Shown: piece after piece, positions 1 through 4,955 of the stretch
Layout of the letters: each line of letters begins with the position of its first letter
Position numbering within the stretch: position 1 is the stretch's first letter
Assembly (NCBI GenBank): GCA_915070235.1
Contig: CAJZFM010000180.1
Span: 1-5,005, forward strand
DNA length: 5,005 nucleotides
Direction: 5' to 3'
Source: an uncultured Capnocytophaga sp.
Lineage (GTDB): Bacteria; Bacteroidota; Bacteroidia; Flavobacteriales; Flavobacteriaceae
Notes under the pieces: generated by a model
Database searches by the model: none
Told to the model about the DNA's origin: nothing
What the model saw: only the letters and a program-made list of their open reading frames with translations
Position numbers and translations under genes: made by a program

Positions 1-143
1 GAGGGATAGAGTACTTACCTTTCCCTTCACAGGACTTGCGCTTCTTCTTAGCTTATGTAGGCAGAAGTCGTGAAGTAGCCGATGTAACAAAGACCAACCA
101 CCGTGTGAGTTTGGGTATGATGTACCGTATCAAGGCTTTTTAA
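1..143 (+). CDS. C-terminal end of an outer-membrane porin-like protein (partial)
   Basis: Only the last 46 codons are present (reading from base 3 to the TAA at 141-143); the start lies outside the window. The tail contains IEYLPFPSQDLRFFLAYVGR, then TKTNHRVSLGMMYRIKAF and stop. Seen: alternating hydrophobic/polar residues typical of two final transmembrane beta-strands, and a C-terminal phenylalanine, the usual terminal signal for insertion by the BAM machinery. From family memory, the pattern of a strand starting with GxEYxPF, then QDLRFF, and ending in YRIKAF resembles the end of Bacteroidota phosphate-selective porin O/P-like proteins. The outer-membrane barrel call is fairly safe; the porin O/P subfamily is less so. 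Substrate cannot be judged from this fragment. A strong hairpin terminator follows 22 bp after the stop, so the gene probably ends its transcription unit. Confidence 0.68.
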   Translation, partial: GIEYLPFPSQDLRFFLAYVGRSREVADVTKTNHRVSLGMMYRIKAF

Positions 144-165
144 GTCTCTCATGCGTAAAATAACT

Positions 166-197
166 AAAACCTCCCTCCCACAAGGAGGGGAGGTTTT
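166..197 (+). terminator. Intrinsic hairpin terminator after the porin-like gene
   Basis: The left arm AAAACCTCCCTCC (166-178) pairs with GGAGGGGAGGTTTT (184-197) in 13 base pairs, with one bulged G (187) and a 5-nt loop CACAA. The GC-rich stem carries an A-tract at its foot and runs into TTTT and a T-rich stretch, so it may work in both directions. It separates the porin-like gene from the transporter. Confidence 0.88.
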
Positions 198-226
198 GTG
201 CTTACTTTATTTATTATATAGATTTT
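196..226 (+). promoter_or_regulatory. Possible Bacteroidota-type promoter for the transporter gene
   Basis: TTG at 196-198 is followed after 20 nt by TAGATTTT at 219-226. This matches the Bacteroidota pattern TTG-N19/21-TAnnTTTG except for the last base of the -7 element (T instead of G). The predicted transcription start would be near 233, leaving a leader of about 20 nt. The -33 element overlaps the 3' arm of the preceding terminator, so the case is weaker than for the other promoters in this window. Confidence 0.42.
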
Positions 227-253
227 TAGAAATAATCGTTAAACATATAAGAT

Positions 254-1438
254 ATGAAACTCAGAAAAATATACACAAACCTACTATTCAAGGTATTCTG
301 TGGAATACTCTTGGGAATACTTTTGGGCTGGCTCACTCTCAAGGGCTGGTTTCCACAGTGGATTTATAGAATACTACTGACCTTCAAGGGACTTTTTGGT
401 AGTTTCTTAGGCTTTGCTATACCGCTGATCATCATGGGGCTTGTGATGCCCTCCATTAGCAAATTAGGTAAGAGTGCAGGGCGCTTGCTACTCATCACGG
501 TGGGGATTGCCTATTCATTCACCTTGTTTTCAGGCTTTTCTACCTATTTCGCTTCGGAGGCGATATTCCCTTCCTTACTTGAAAATCAGCATATAAAACC
601 TATGGAGGACGAGCTGGTACTTACTCCTTTCTTCTCTATCCAGATGCCCCCTATAGCCGATGTGATGACCGCCTTGGTACTTTCTTTTATCATGGGGATT
701 GGTCTCTCTCTCAAGGAAAAATCGGTACTTTCTGGGGTGATAGAGGAGTTTGGTGAGATTGTCAGCTGGCTCATTGCCAAGGCTATTATCCCAGTATTGC
801 CTTATTATATTATGGCTATCTTTGCTGAAATCACCTTTGGTGGAAAAGTAGTTTCCGTCATAGAGGTATTCTTTAAGCTCATTGTGGTACTCTTTGTCAT
901 GCACATACTCCTTTTGATTATACAATACCTAATTGCAGGAGGGATTGCAGGGAAGAATCCATTCAAATCACTTGTAACCATGTTGCCAGCTTATGCTACA
1001 GCCTTGGGTACCCAATCCTCCGCGGCGACCATTCCAATCACCCTACAACAGGCCATAAAGATGGGGGTATCGCGTCGTATTGCAGGCTTTGTCATTCCAT
1101 TGTGTGCCACCATACACCTTTCGGGAAGCACTATGAAAATCACCGCTTGTGCTATGGCTTTGATGCTTTTGGAAGGTATGCCTTTTGATTTGGAACTCTT
1201 CTCAGGCTTTATCATGATGCTAGGCATTATTATGGTAGCTGCCCCAGGGGTACCAGGCGGAGCAATTATGGCTGCACTGGGTATCTTAGGTTCTATGTTG
1301 GGCTTCAATGAGGAGCAACAAGGACTGATGATTGCCCTCTATGTGGCTATGGATAGCTTTGGTACTGCTTGTAATGTAACAGGTGATGGAGCTGTAGCCC
1401 TCATAGTCAATAAGATAGAGGAAGGCAAAAGCGCCTAA
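254..1438 (+). CDS. Dicarboxylate/amino acid:cation symporter family protein (SLC1/DAACS)
   Basis: Inner-membrane secondary transporter of the glutamate-transporter fold, expected to import a small organic or amino acid with Na+ or H+. The 394 residues give about eight transmembrane helices plus two re-entrant hairpins. The serine-rich HP1 tip is TQSSAATIP (253-261), TM7 carries IPLCATIHLSGST (281-293), the HP2 tip is APGVPGGA (330-337), and TM8 carries MDSFGTACNVTGDGA (366-380). Compared with GltPh from memory, the TM8 residues D394, T398, N401 and D405 are kept (D367, T371, N374, D378). The arginine that binds the side-chain carboxylate (R397) is glycine (G370), D390 is tyrosine (Y363), and the TM7 NMDGT motif reads HLSGS. 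The substrate is therefore probably not glutamate or aspartate. The start is firm: an in-frame TAA lies at 248-250, just upstream of the ATG. It appears monocistronic, with a terminator before it and a new promoter after it. Family call secure, substrate unknown. Confidence 0.9.
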   Translation: MKLRKIYTNLLFKVFCGILLGILLGWLTLKGWFPQWIYRILLTFKGLFGSFLGFAIPLIIMGLVMPSISKLGKSAGRLLLITVGIAYSFTLFSGFSTYFASEAIFPSLLENQHIKPMEDELVLTPFFSIQMPPIADVMTALVLSFIMGIGLSLKEKSVLSGVIEEFGEIVSWLIAKAIIPVLPYYIMAIFAEITFGGKVVSVIEVFFKLIVVLFVMHILLLIIQYLIAGGIAGKNPFKSLVTMLPAYATALGTQSSAATIPITLQQAIKMGVSRRIAGFVIPLCATIHLSGSTMKITACAMALMLLEGMPFDLELFSGFIMMLGIIMVAAPGVPGGAIMAALGILGSMLGFNEEQQGLMIALYVAMDSFGTACNVTGDGAVALIVNKIEEGKSA

Positions 1439-1456
1439 ACGCAAGTTATAAAATAT

Positions 1457-1486
1457 TTGATAATCCAAAAATTAGTAGTACCTTTG
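1457..1486 (+). promoter_or_regulatory. Bacteroidota-type promoter for the pfkB-family/purF operon
   Basis: TTG at 1457-1459 (within TTTG) and TACCTTTG at 1479-1486 are separated by 19 nt, an exact fit to TTG-N19/21-TAnnTTTG. A transcription start near 1493 would leave a leader of about 20 nt before the ATG at 1516. No intrinsic terminator is seen between the transporter stop and this site. Confidence 0.78.
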
Positions 1487-1515
1487 CGTTTTCATTAAAG
1501 AGATTTTCAATAGAG

Positions 1516-2445
1516 ATGAACAACAAACTACTTACAGTAGGAACTTTAGCCTTTGATACTATAGAGACGCCTTTGAGCAGGGTGGAGCGCACCATGGGAG
1601 GAGCCGCCAATTATAGTGCTTTGGCAAGTGCTATCTTTGATGTAGAACAGGCCGTCGTATCGGTCATAGGGGAGGACTATCCACAATCTTTTTTGGACTA
1701 CCTTATAGAACGTGAGATAGATATTTCCCAAATAGAAAAAGTACAAGGAGGGCGCAGCTTCTTTTGGAGTGGGCGTTACTTTACTAATATGAACAAAAGA
1801 GAGACGCTTGAGACTCAAGAAAATGTACTTAGTGGTTATACCCCTAAAATAAATCTAGCGTTCTCTGATGCTTCCTTTGTACTACTGGGAAACCTACACC
1901 CCAAGGTGCAACTTCAGGTATTGGAGCAACTCTCTTCAAGACCCAGTCTTGTGGTTTCTGATACCATGAACTATTGGATAGATCATACACCTGAATTGCT
2001 CGAAGAACTTATCCAAAAAACCGATGTGCTTACCGTAAGCGATGAGGAGGCCTTTGCCCTTACAGGAGAGACTGTTTTGCTTAAGGCTGTAGAGAAATTA
2101 CAACAAAAAGGCGCTTCTTATATCATTATCAAAAGGGGAGAGCATGGCGCTATGCTTTTCCACAAAGAAAAAAGATTCTTCACGCCTGCCCTGCCCCTGA
2201 CACAGGTATATGACCCTACGGGAGCAGGAGATACTTTTGCAGGAGGCTTTATAGGCTATATGGCACAGACAGGAGAAGTCTCCTTTGAAAACATGAAAAA
2301 TGCCTTGGTGTATGCCACTACCTTGGCCTCTTTCTGCGTAGAACAGATGGGAGTAGAAAGACTGCTTTCTCTGACCAAGGAAGAAGTGCTTCGTCGCCTT
2401 TTCTGCCTAAAAGAATTGACCCAATTTGAAATAAAAGTCGTCTAA
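1516..2445 (+). CDS. PfkB-family carbohydrate/nucleoside kinase
   Basis: Cytoplasmic ATP-dependent kinase of the ribokinase/PfkB superfamily, transferring phosphate to a sugar or nucleoside hydroxyl. Its 309 residues match the usual family length. Seen: an N-terminal strand LLTVGTLAFD (5-14); the substrate-side motif MGGAANYSALASA (27-39), corresponding to the family GG-x-x-N signature; SDEEA (175-179) at the place of the Mg/phosphate-associated NxxE motif; IIIKRGEHGA (203-212); and the PfkB signature DPTGAGDTFAGG (233-244), with D239 as the expected catalytic base and the GAG as anion hole. The ATG at 1516 gives the complete N-terminal strand and lies about 20 nt from the predicted transcription start. 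purF follows after 3 bp, so the two are almost certainly co-transcribed. That suggests a role in ribose or nucleoside metabolism, but the substrate cannot be read from the motifs. Ribokinase, adenosine/inosine kinase and other PfkB activities remain possible. Confidence 0.9.
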   Translation: MNNKLLTVGTLAFDTIETPLSRVERTMGGAANYSALASAIFDVEQAVVSVIGEDYPQSFLDYLIEREIDISQIEKVQGGRSFFWSGRYFTNMNKRETLETQENVLSGYTPKINLAFSDASFVLLGNLHPKVQLQVLEQLSSRPSLVVSDTMNYWIDHTPELLEELIQKTDVLTVSDEEAFALTGETVLLKAVEKLQQKGASYIIIKRGEHGAMLFHKEKRFFTPALPLTQVYDPTGAGDTFAGGFIGYMAQTGEVSFENMKNALVYATTLASFCVEQMGVERLLSLTKEEVLRRLFCLKELTQFEIKVV

Positions 2446-2448
2446 AAA

Positions 2449-4350
2449 ATGAGTGATGCCATCAAACACGAATGCGGAATTGCACTACTTCGCCTTCTTA
2501 AACCTTTAGAATATTATCAGCAAAAGTACGGAACCCCCTTCTATGGGTTGCATAAGATGTACTTGCTGATGGAAAAACAACACAATCGCGGGCAAGATGG
2601 GGCAGGAATTGCCAATATAAAACTTGATATGCAACCTGGCCAGCGCTATATAGGACGTGTGCGCTCGAATGATTCCCAACCTATTCAGGATATCTTCAAG
2701 CAAATCAACTCTCATATCAACGAACTGCTCAAGAGCCACCCAGAGGCTAAAGCAGATGTACAAGCCCTTAAAGAGCTCATACCCTACTTGGGAGAGGTGT
2801 ATTTAGGCCATGTGCGCTATGGTACTTTCGGGAAAAATAGTATAGAGAATGTACACCCTTTCCTTAGAGAGAACAACTGGATCTATCGTAACCTTATCTT
2901 GGCTGGAAACTTCAACCTGACCAATGTTAATGAACTCTTCAACAAGTTGGTAGAGCTTGGCCAACATCCAATTGCTAAGACCGATACGATTACTGTTATG
3001 GAACGTATTGGTCACTTCTTGGACAACGAAGTAGAGGAGTGCTACCGTCGCCTCAAGCAGGAGGGTATCAGCAAGCGAGAGGCATCGCCACTGATTATGG
3101 AGCAATTGGACATGGTCAAAGTACTCAAGAAGGCCGCCGCACGCTGGGACGGAGGTTATGCCATGGCAGGTATTGTAGGGCATGGGGTTTCTTTTGTAAT
3201 CAGAGATCCTGCTGCTATTCGCCCTGCTTATTATTATAAGGACGACGAAGTGGTGGTAGTGGCTTCCGAACGAGCTGTGATACAAACGGCCTTTAATGTA
3301 CCTTTTGAGCAAGTAGAAGAGCTACCGGCAGGAGCAGCCATTCTTATCAAACGAGATGGCACTTCACAGATAGAACAGATCTTGGAACCCACAGAGCGCA
3401 AGGCATGTTCGTTCGAGCGTATCTACTTCTCTCGCGGTAGTGATCAGGAAATCTACTTAGAACGAAAGAAATTAGGCGCTTTGCTTTTGCCTCAGGTACT
3501 TCGCTCTATTGATAATGATCTGAAGAACACTGTCTTTTCTTATATCCCCAATACGGCAGAAACTTCCTTTTATGGACTGATAGAGGCAGTGTCCGAACAT
3601 CTTAACCAAAAGAAAAAGCAGCAAATCCTTCAGCAAGGTGCTGCCCTGAATGAGACAAGCCTTAATGAAATACTCTCAGTACGCCCTCGTATAGAGAAGG
3701 TGGCTATTAAGGACGTAAAACTACGTACCTTTATCACCGAAGATGCAGGCAGGGAGGATATGGTAGCCCATGTGTATGACATTACCTATGGTTCGGTAAG
3801 AAAACATGAGGATAACTTGGTGATTATTGACGATAGTATCGTACGAGGCACCACGCTCAAGAAGAGTATCCTCAATATCCTCAACCGCTTGGAACCCAAG
3901 AAAATCACAGTACTATCCTCAGCTCCTCAGATTCGCTACCCTGATTGTTATGGGATAGATATGGCGCGCTTGGAAGACCTTATAGCCTTTGAGGCAACGC
4001 TCGCCCTACACAAGGACGCAGGTACCTACGGGGTAGTGGAGGCCATTTATAAGAAATGTCTTGCCCAAAAGAACAAGCCTGATGCGGAAATTATCAATTA
4101 TGTCAAAGAACTTTATGCACCTTTCACCCCAGAGCAAATCTCTCTAAAGATTACCGAGCTTTTGCGCCCTGAGGCAATGCAGTGTGATTTAGATATTATC
4201 TTCCAAAGTGTGGAAAACCTACACAAGGCTTGTCCTAAGAACTTGGGAGATTGGTATTTCACAGGTGATTATCCTACCGTGGGAGGTAATAGAGTGGTTA
4301 ATCAGGCCTTTATCAATTTCTATGAAGGAAATAAACAGCGCGCATATTAG
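2449..4350 (+). CDS. purF: Amidophosphoribosyltransferase, long Bacteroidota form
   Basis: Predicted cytoplasmic enzyme that converts PRPP, glutamine and water to 5-phosphoribosylamine, glutamate and pyrophosphate, the first step of de novo purine synthesis. Glutaminase (Ntn) domain: HECGIA with candidate nucleophile C9, RGQDGAG (47-53), HVRYGTFG (121-128), AGNFNLTN (152-159), TDT (178-180) and RDPAAIRPA (252-260). Phosphoribosyltransferase domain: FERIYFSRGSDQ (322-333), pyrophosphate-loop region IPNTAETS (366-373) and PRPP loop VIIDDSIVRGTT (458-469), then CYGIDMARLEDLIAFEA (500-516). At 633 residues it is well above the roughly 470-505 of E. coli/B. subtilis-type PurF. The extra length lies at about 70-112, about 380-418 and in a C-terminal extension after about 535. 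C9 is not at position 2, so maturation would have to remove an eight-residue leader, as in propeptide-bearing PurF proteins. It is second in the operon with the PfkB-family kinase. Family call secure; whether this is the only PurF of the organism is unknown. Confidence 0.92.
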   Translation: MSDAIKHECGIALLRLLKPLEYYQQKYGTPFYGLHKMYLLMEKQHNRGQDGAGIANIKLDMQPGQRYIGRVRSNDSQPIQDIFKQINSHINELLKSHPEAKADVQALKELIPYLGEVYLGHVRYGTFGKNSIENVHPFLRENNWIYRNLILAGNFNLTNVNELFNKLVELGQHPIAKTDTITVMERIGHFLDNEVEECYRRLKQEGISKREASPLIMEQLDMVKVLKKAAARWDGGYAMAGIVGHGVSFVIRDPAAIRPAYYYKDDEVVVVASERAVIQTAFNVPFEQVEELPAGAAILIKRDGTSQIEQILEPTERKACSFERIYFSRGSDQEIYLERKKLGALLLPQVLRSIDNDLKNTVFSYIPNTAETSFYGLIEAVSEHLNQKKKQQILQQGAALNETSLNEILSVRPRIEKVAIKDVKLRTFITEDAGREDMVAHVYDITYGSVRKHEDNLVIIDDSIVRGTTLKKSILNILNRLEPKKITVLSSAPQIRYPDCYGIDMARLEDLIAFEATLALHKDAGTYGVVEAIYKKCLAQKNKPDAEIINYVKELYAPFTPEQISLKITELLRPEAMQCDLDIIFQSVENLHKACPKNLGDWYFTGDYPTVGGNRVVNQAFINFYEGNKQRAY

Positions 4351-4378
4351 TGACTAATGACTAATGACAAGCGACTAA
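4351..4378 (+). repeat. Degenerate 7-bp tandem repeat right after purF
   Basis: Four heptamers follow directly on the purF stop codon: TGACTAA (4351-4357), TGACTAA (4358-4364), TGACAAG (4365-4371) and CGACTAA (4372-4378). The first two are identical, the others differ at three and one positions. The purF stop takes part in a 13-bp palindrome, ATTAGTGACTAAT (4346-4358). No function is evident. Confidence 0.7.
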
Positions 4379-4393
4379 TCAAGTTATTGATTA
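4376..4393 (+). other. Small AT-rich hairpin downstream of purF
   Basis: TAATCAA (4376-4382) and TTGATTA (4387-4393) form a perfect 7-bp stem with a GTTA loop. It is the only hairpin seen in the purF 3' region and could contribute to transcript ending or 3'-end stability. The stem has a single G-C pair and no T-tract follows, so calling it an intrinsic terminator would be too strong. Confidence 0.35.
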
Positions 4394-4424
4394 TTAGGGT
4401 GTTGTGATAAAAGTGAAAAAAATA

Positions 4425-4455
4425 TTGTGATTTTCAAAATAAATGTGTATATTTG
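4425..4455 (+). promoter_or_regulatory. Bacteroidota-type promoter for the ModE-like regulator gene
   Basis: TTG at 4425-4427 and TATATTTG at 4448-4455 are spaced by 20 nt, matching TTG-N19/21-TAnnTTTG. The expected transcription start near 4462 gives a leader of about 74 nt, the longest in this window. Beyond the core, CAAAATAAAT (4435-4444) and TTTGCATTAC (4452-4461) recur almost unchanged in the promoter at 4900-4930. Confidence 0.8.
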
Positions 4456-4473
4456 CATTACGATTAGAGAATA

Positions 4474-4491
4474 GATAATTTTCTGATTATC
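4474..4491 (+). other. Short inverted repeat in the leader of the ModE-like gene
   Basis: GATAAT (4474-4479) and ATTATC (4486-4491) form a perfect 6-bp dyad with a 6-nt spacer, about 12 to 30 nt downstream of the predicted transcription start. Position and symmetry would suit an operator for a dimeric repressor, including autoregulation by the gene that follows, or a weak RNA hairpin. Dyads of this length in AT-rich DNA also arise by chance. Confidence 0.3.
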
Positions 4492-4535
4492 AACTTAAAA
4501 TACGCTGTAAGGTACCAATTTAGCTGAGAAACATC

Positions 4536-4892
4536 ATGGAAAATAATCTAAAAATAAAAGGGAATATCTGGATAGAAACCGATACAGGTCTGGAGATCAA
4601 TGCTGCCAAAGCATTACTTTTGGAACAAATAGATGTATTAGGTTCTATCTCAGAAGCAGCAAAAAAACTAGATATCCCTTATCGTCGTGCTTGGGGAATG
4701 ATACAAGAAATGAACAGAGACTCTTCTTTTGAGATAGTTGCCAAAGAAGCCGGAGGAAAAGCTGGTGGACATAGCATCCTTACTGAAGAAGGAAGAAAAA
4801 TACTCCAATATTTCAAAGATATAGATAACTCTCTGAAACAATATGATAATGACAACAATAATAATTGTTTCACTGGTTGGAAAGATATATAA
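4536..4892 (+). CDS. ModE-like winged helix-turn-helix regulator lacking a molybdate-binding domain
   Basis: Predicted cytoplasmic DNA-binding transcription regulator of 118 residues. LLLEQIDVLGSISEAAKKLD (27-46) and IPYRRAWGMIQEMN (47-60) align closely with the E. coli ModE segment GSISQGAKDAGISYKSAWDAINEMN as I recall it, which covers the helix-turn-helix. GGKAGGHSILTEEGRKIL (73-90) matches the ModE wing GGKGGGGAVLTRYGQRLI. ModE normally continues with two molybdate-binding (molbindin) domains to about 260 residues. Here the protein stops soon after the wing with an Asn/Asp-rich tail (104-110), so no ligand sensor is present. An in-frame TAG at 4521-4523 supports the ATG at 4536. It has its own promoter and lies 63 bp before fbp. 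No molybdate transport or cofactor genes are visible, so a molybdenum role is not supported. Many one-domain proteins of this type are annotated as LysR-family or winged-helix proteins. Confidence 0.85.
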   Translation: MENNLKIKGNIWIETDTGLEINAAKALLLEQIDVLGSISEAAKKLDIPYRRAWGMIQEMNRDSSFEIVAKEAGGKAGGHSILTEEGRKILQYFKDIDNSLKQYDNDNNNNCFTGWKDI

Positions 4893-4896
4893 AAAG

Positions 4897-4941
4897 TTAT
4901 TGTATATATGCAAAATAAATTGTAAATTTGCATAACAATAA
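4897..4941 (+). promoter_or_regulatory. Imperfect inverted repeat spanning the fbp promoter (candidate operator)
   Basis: The left half TTATTGT (4897-4903) and TATGCAAA (4907-4914) mirrors the right half TTTGCATA (4927-4934) and ACAATAA (4935-4941). That is 15 matching positions, with three extra bases (4904-4906) in the left arm and a 12-nt centre. The promoter's TTG lies in the left arm and most of its TAnnTTTG in the right arm, so a dimeric protein bound here would cover the RNA polymerase site. This is inferred from symmetry only. Confidence 0.45.
4900..4930 (+). promoter_or_regulatory. Bacteroidota-type promoter for fbp
   Basis: TTG at 4900-4902 and TAAATTTG at 4923-4930 are spaced by 20 nt, an exact match to the Bacteroidota consensus and the same spacing as the promoter 475 bp upstream. 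The predicted start near 4937 leaves a leader of about 19 nt before the ATG at 4956. Confidence 0.8.
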
Positions 4942-4955
4942 AAGAAAATACTGAT

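Noticed and set aside
151..369. 72-residue + strand open frame overlapping the transporter start
   Set aside because: It begins in the terminator, overlaps the well-supported transporter in another frame, and its sequence resembles no family I know.
991..1308. 105-residue - strand open frame inside the transporter gene
   Set aside because: Antisense shadow of the strongly conserved HP1-HP2 region; its composition is explained by the opposite strand and no promoter faces it.
2803..3312. 169-residue - strand open frame inside purF
   Set aside because: The longest antisense frame in the window, but it lies wholly within conserved PurF motifs (HVRYGT to RDPAAIRPA), has no recognisable domain and no - strand promoter.
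4351..4378. Heptamer units as a CRISPR array or attachment site
   Set aside because: The units are 7 bp with no spacers, and no integrase, transposase or Cas gene is present in the window.
4536..4892. ModE-like gene as a truncated pseudogene of a full-length ModE
   Set aside because: The domain is complete through the wing, has its own promoter and an intact start, and no molbindin sequence remains in the 63 bp before fbp. Short stand-alone ModE-type domains exist as a family.
4897..4941. Inverted repeat as a terminator of the ModE-like gene
   Set aside because: The arms are very AT-rich, the loop is 12 nt and there is no T-tract; overlap with a consensus promoter makes an operator reading more economical.
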